Assembly: GCA_946478965.1 (NCBI GenBank)
Contig: CAMLDQ010000002.1
Location: forward strand, 1 to 54,730
Direction of reading: 5' to 3'
Origin: an uncultured Methylobacillus sp.
Lineage (GTDB): Bacteria; Pseudomonadota; Gammaproteobacteria; Burkholderiales; Methylophilaceae
Length of the DNA: 54,730 nt
The notes under the pieces were generated by a model. That model saw only the letters and a program-made list of their open reading frames with translations. It did not search any database and was not told the DNA's origin. Numbering within the stretch: position 1 is the stretch's first letter; every line of letters begins with the position of its first letter. Below, in pieces: positions 54,677 through 54,730 of this stretch. Position numbers and translations under genes: made by a program.

Positions 54677-54730
54677 TGGCGTCCCCACGGGGATTCGAAC
54701 CCCGGTACTTACCGTGAAAGGGTAATGTCC
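54677..54730 (-). tRNA. tRNA-Glu (anticodon UUC), 3' part
   Basis: The reverse strand gives the anticodon arm TTACC-CTTTCAC-GGTAA with anticodon TTC, then the T arm CGGGG-TTCGAAT-CCCCG, the acceptor strand GTGGGGAC region, discriminator G and encoded CCA at 54679-54677. The 5' half (acceptor strand and D arm) lies beyond the window end. Confidence 0.9.

Noticed and set aside
1..54730. CRISPR array or cas genes
   Set aside because: No regularly spaced repeats of 25-40 bases and no Cas-like protein were seen anywhere in the window.

Overview
The window looks like a chromosome segment of a Betaproteobacterium. I lean towards the Nitrosomonadales (Gallionella, Sideroxydans or Sulfuricella-like), but that placement rests on gene order and general resemblance, not on a search. 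Supporting signs are the gene orders dnaB-alr-radA and rpsB-tsf-pyrH-frr-uppS-cdsA-dxr-rseP-bamA-skp-lpxD-fabZ-lpxA-lpxB-rnhB, the HpnCDE squalene genes, a Gcr-type 'site-specific recombinase', pilU, and FliK/FlhX flagellar genes. The DNA is dense, moderately GC-rich and mostly ordinary core genome. It carries one visibly foreign and decayed stretch and several signalling genes of unusual architecture.

Layout. 1-2.6 kb (+): end of dnaB, then alr and radA. 2.6-7.3 kb (-): a tightly packed run hpnC-hpnD-hpnE, a PF04020 membrane protein, a short-chain dehydrogenase and a secreted unknown. 7.4-8.85 kb (+): methylthioinosine phosphorylase, peptide deformylase and tRNA-Ser(UGA). 8.85-11.6 kb: an accessory stretch directly behind the tRNA, with a broken IS3-family transposase, gene fragments, a palindrome, a secreted HNH protein and a frameshifted membrane-anchored Mrr-type nuclease. 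11.6-13.7 kb (+): a small unknown, a DUF2802 membrane protein, a FliK-like protein and an FlhB C-terminal homologue. 13.7-17.1 kb (-): glnD and map. 17.1-31.2 kb (+): the translation and envelope-biogenesis cluster from rpsB to rnhB, with an rpsB leader structure and an rpsB-tsf terminator. 31.2-33.2 kb (-): motB and motA. 33.4-37.6 kb (+): a pentapeptide-repeat membrane protein, ppsA and miaA. 37.6-42.1 kb (+): a MerR-HTH/class III nucleotide cyclase fusion behind repeated dyads, a periplasmic binding protein, and a Cache-HAMP-GGDEF diguanylate cyclase. 42.1-54.7 kb: dapC (-), a DMT exporter (+), pilU (-), an EAL-CBS-GGDEF protein (+), a TPR/O-GlcNAc-transferase-like protein (-), mnmC (-), a methyltransferase (+), a Rap1a/Tai-like secreted protein coupled to the Gcr-family gene (+), and the 3' part of tRNA-Glu (-).

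How the genes work together. The central cluster links ribosome function (S2, EF-Ts, RRF), UMP and isoprenoid supply (PyrH, Dxr, UppS), phospholipid and lipid A synthesis (CdsA, LpxD/A/B, FabZ) and outer-membrane protein assembly (RseP, BamA, Skp). HpnCDE convert farnesyl diphosphate to squalene for hopanoids. Second-messenger and motility functions recur: one cyclic-nucleotide cyclase, two c-di-GMP proteins, MotAB, FliK/FlhX and PilU. The best candidates for something undescribed are the MerR-PAS-cyclase gene with its dyad array and the neighbouring binding-protein/diguanylate-cyclase pair. After those come the membrane protein called a 'recombinase' with its secreted partner, and the cysteine-flanked pentapeptide protein beside motAB.
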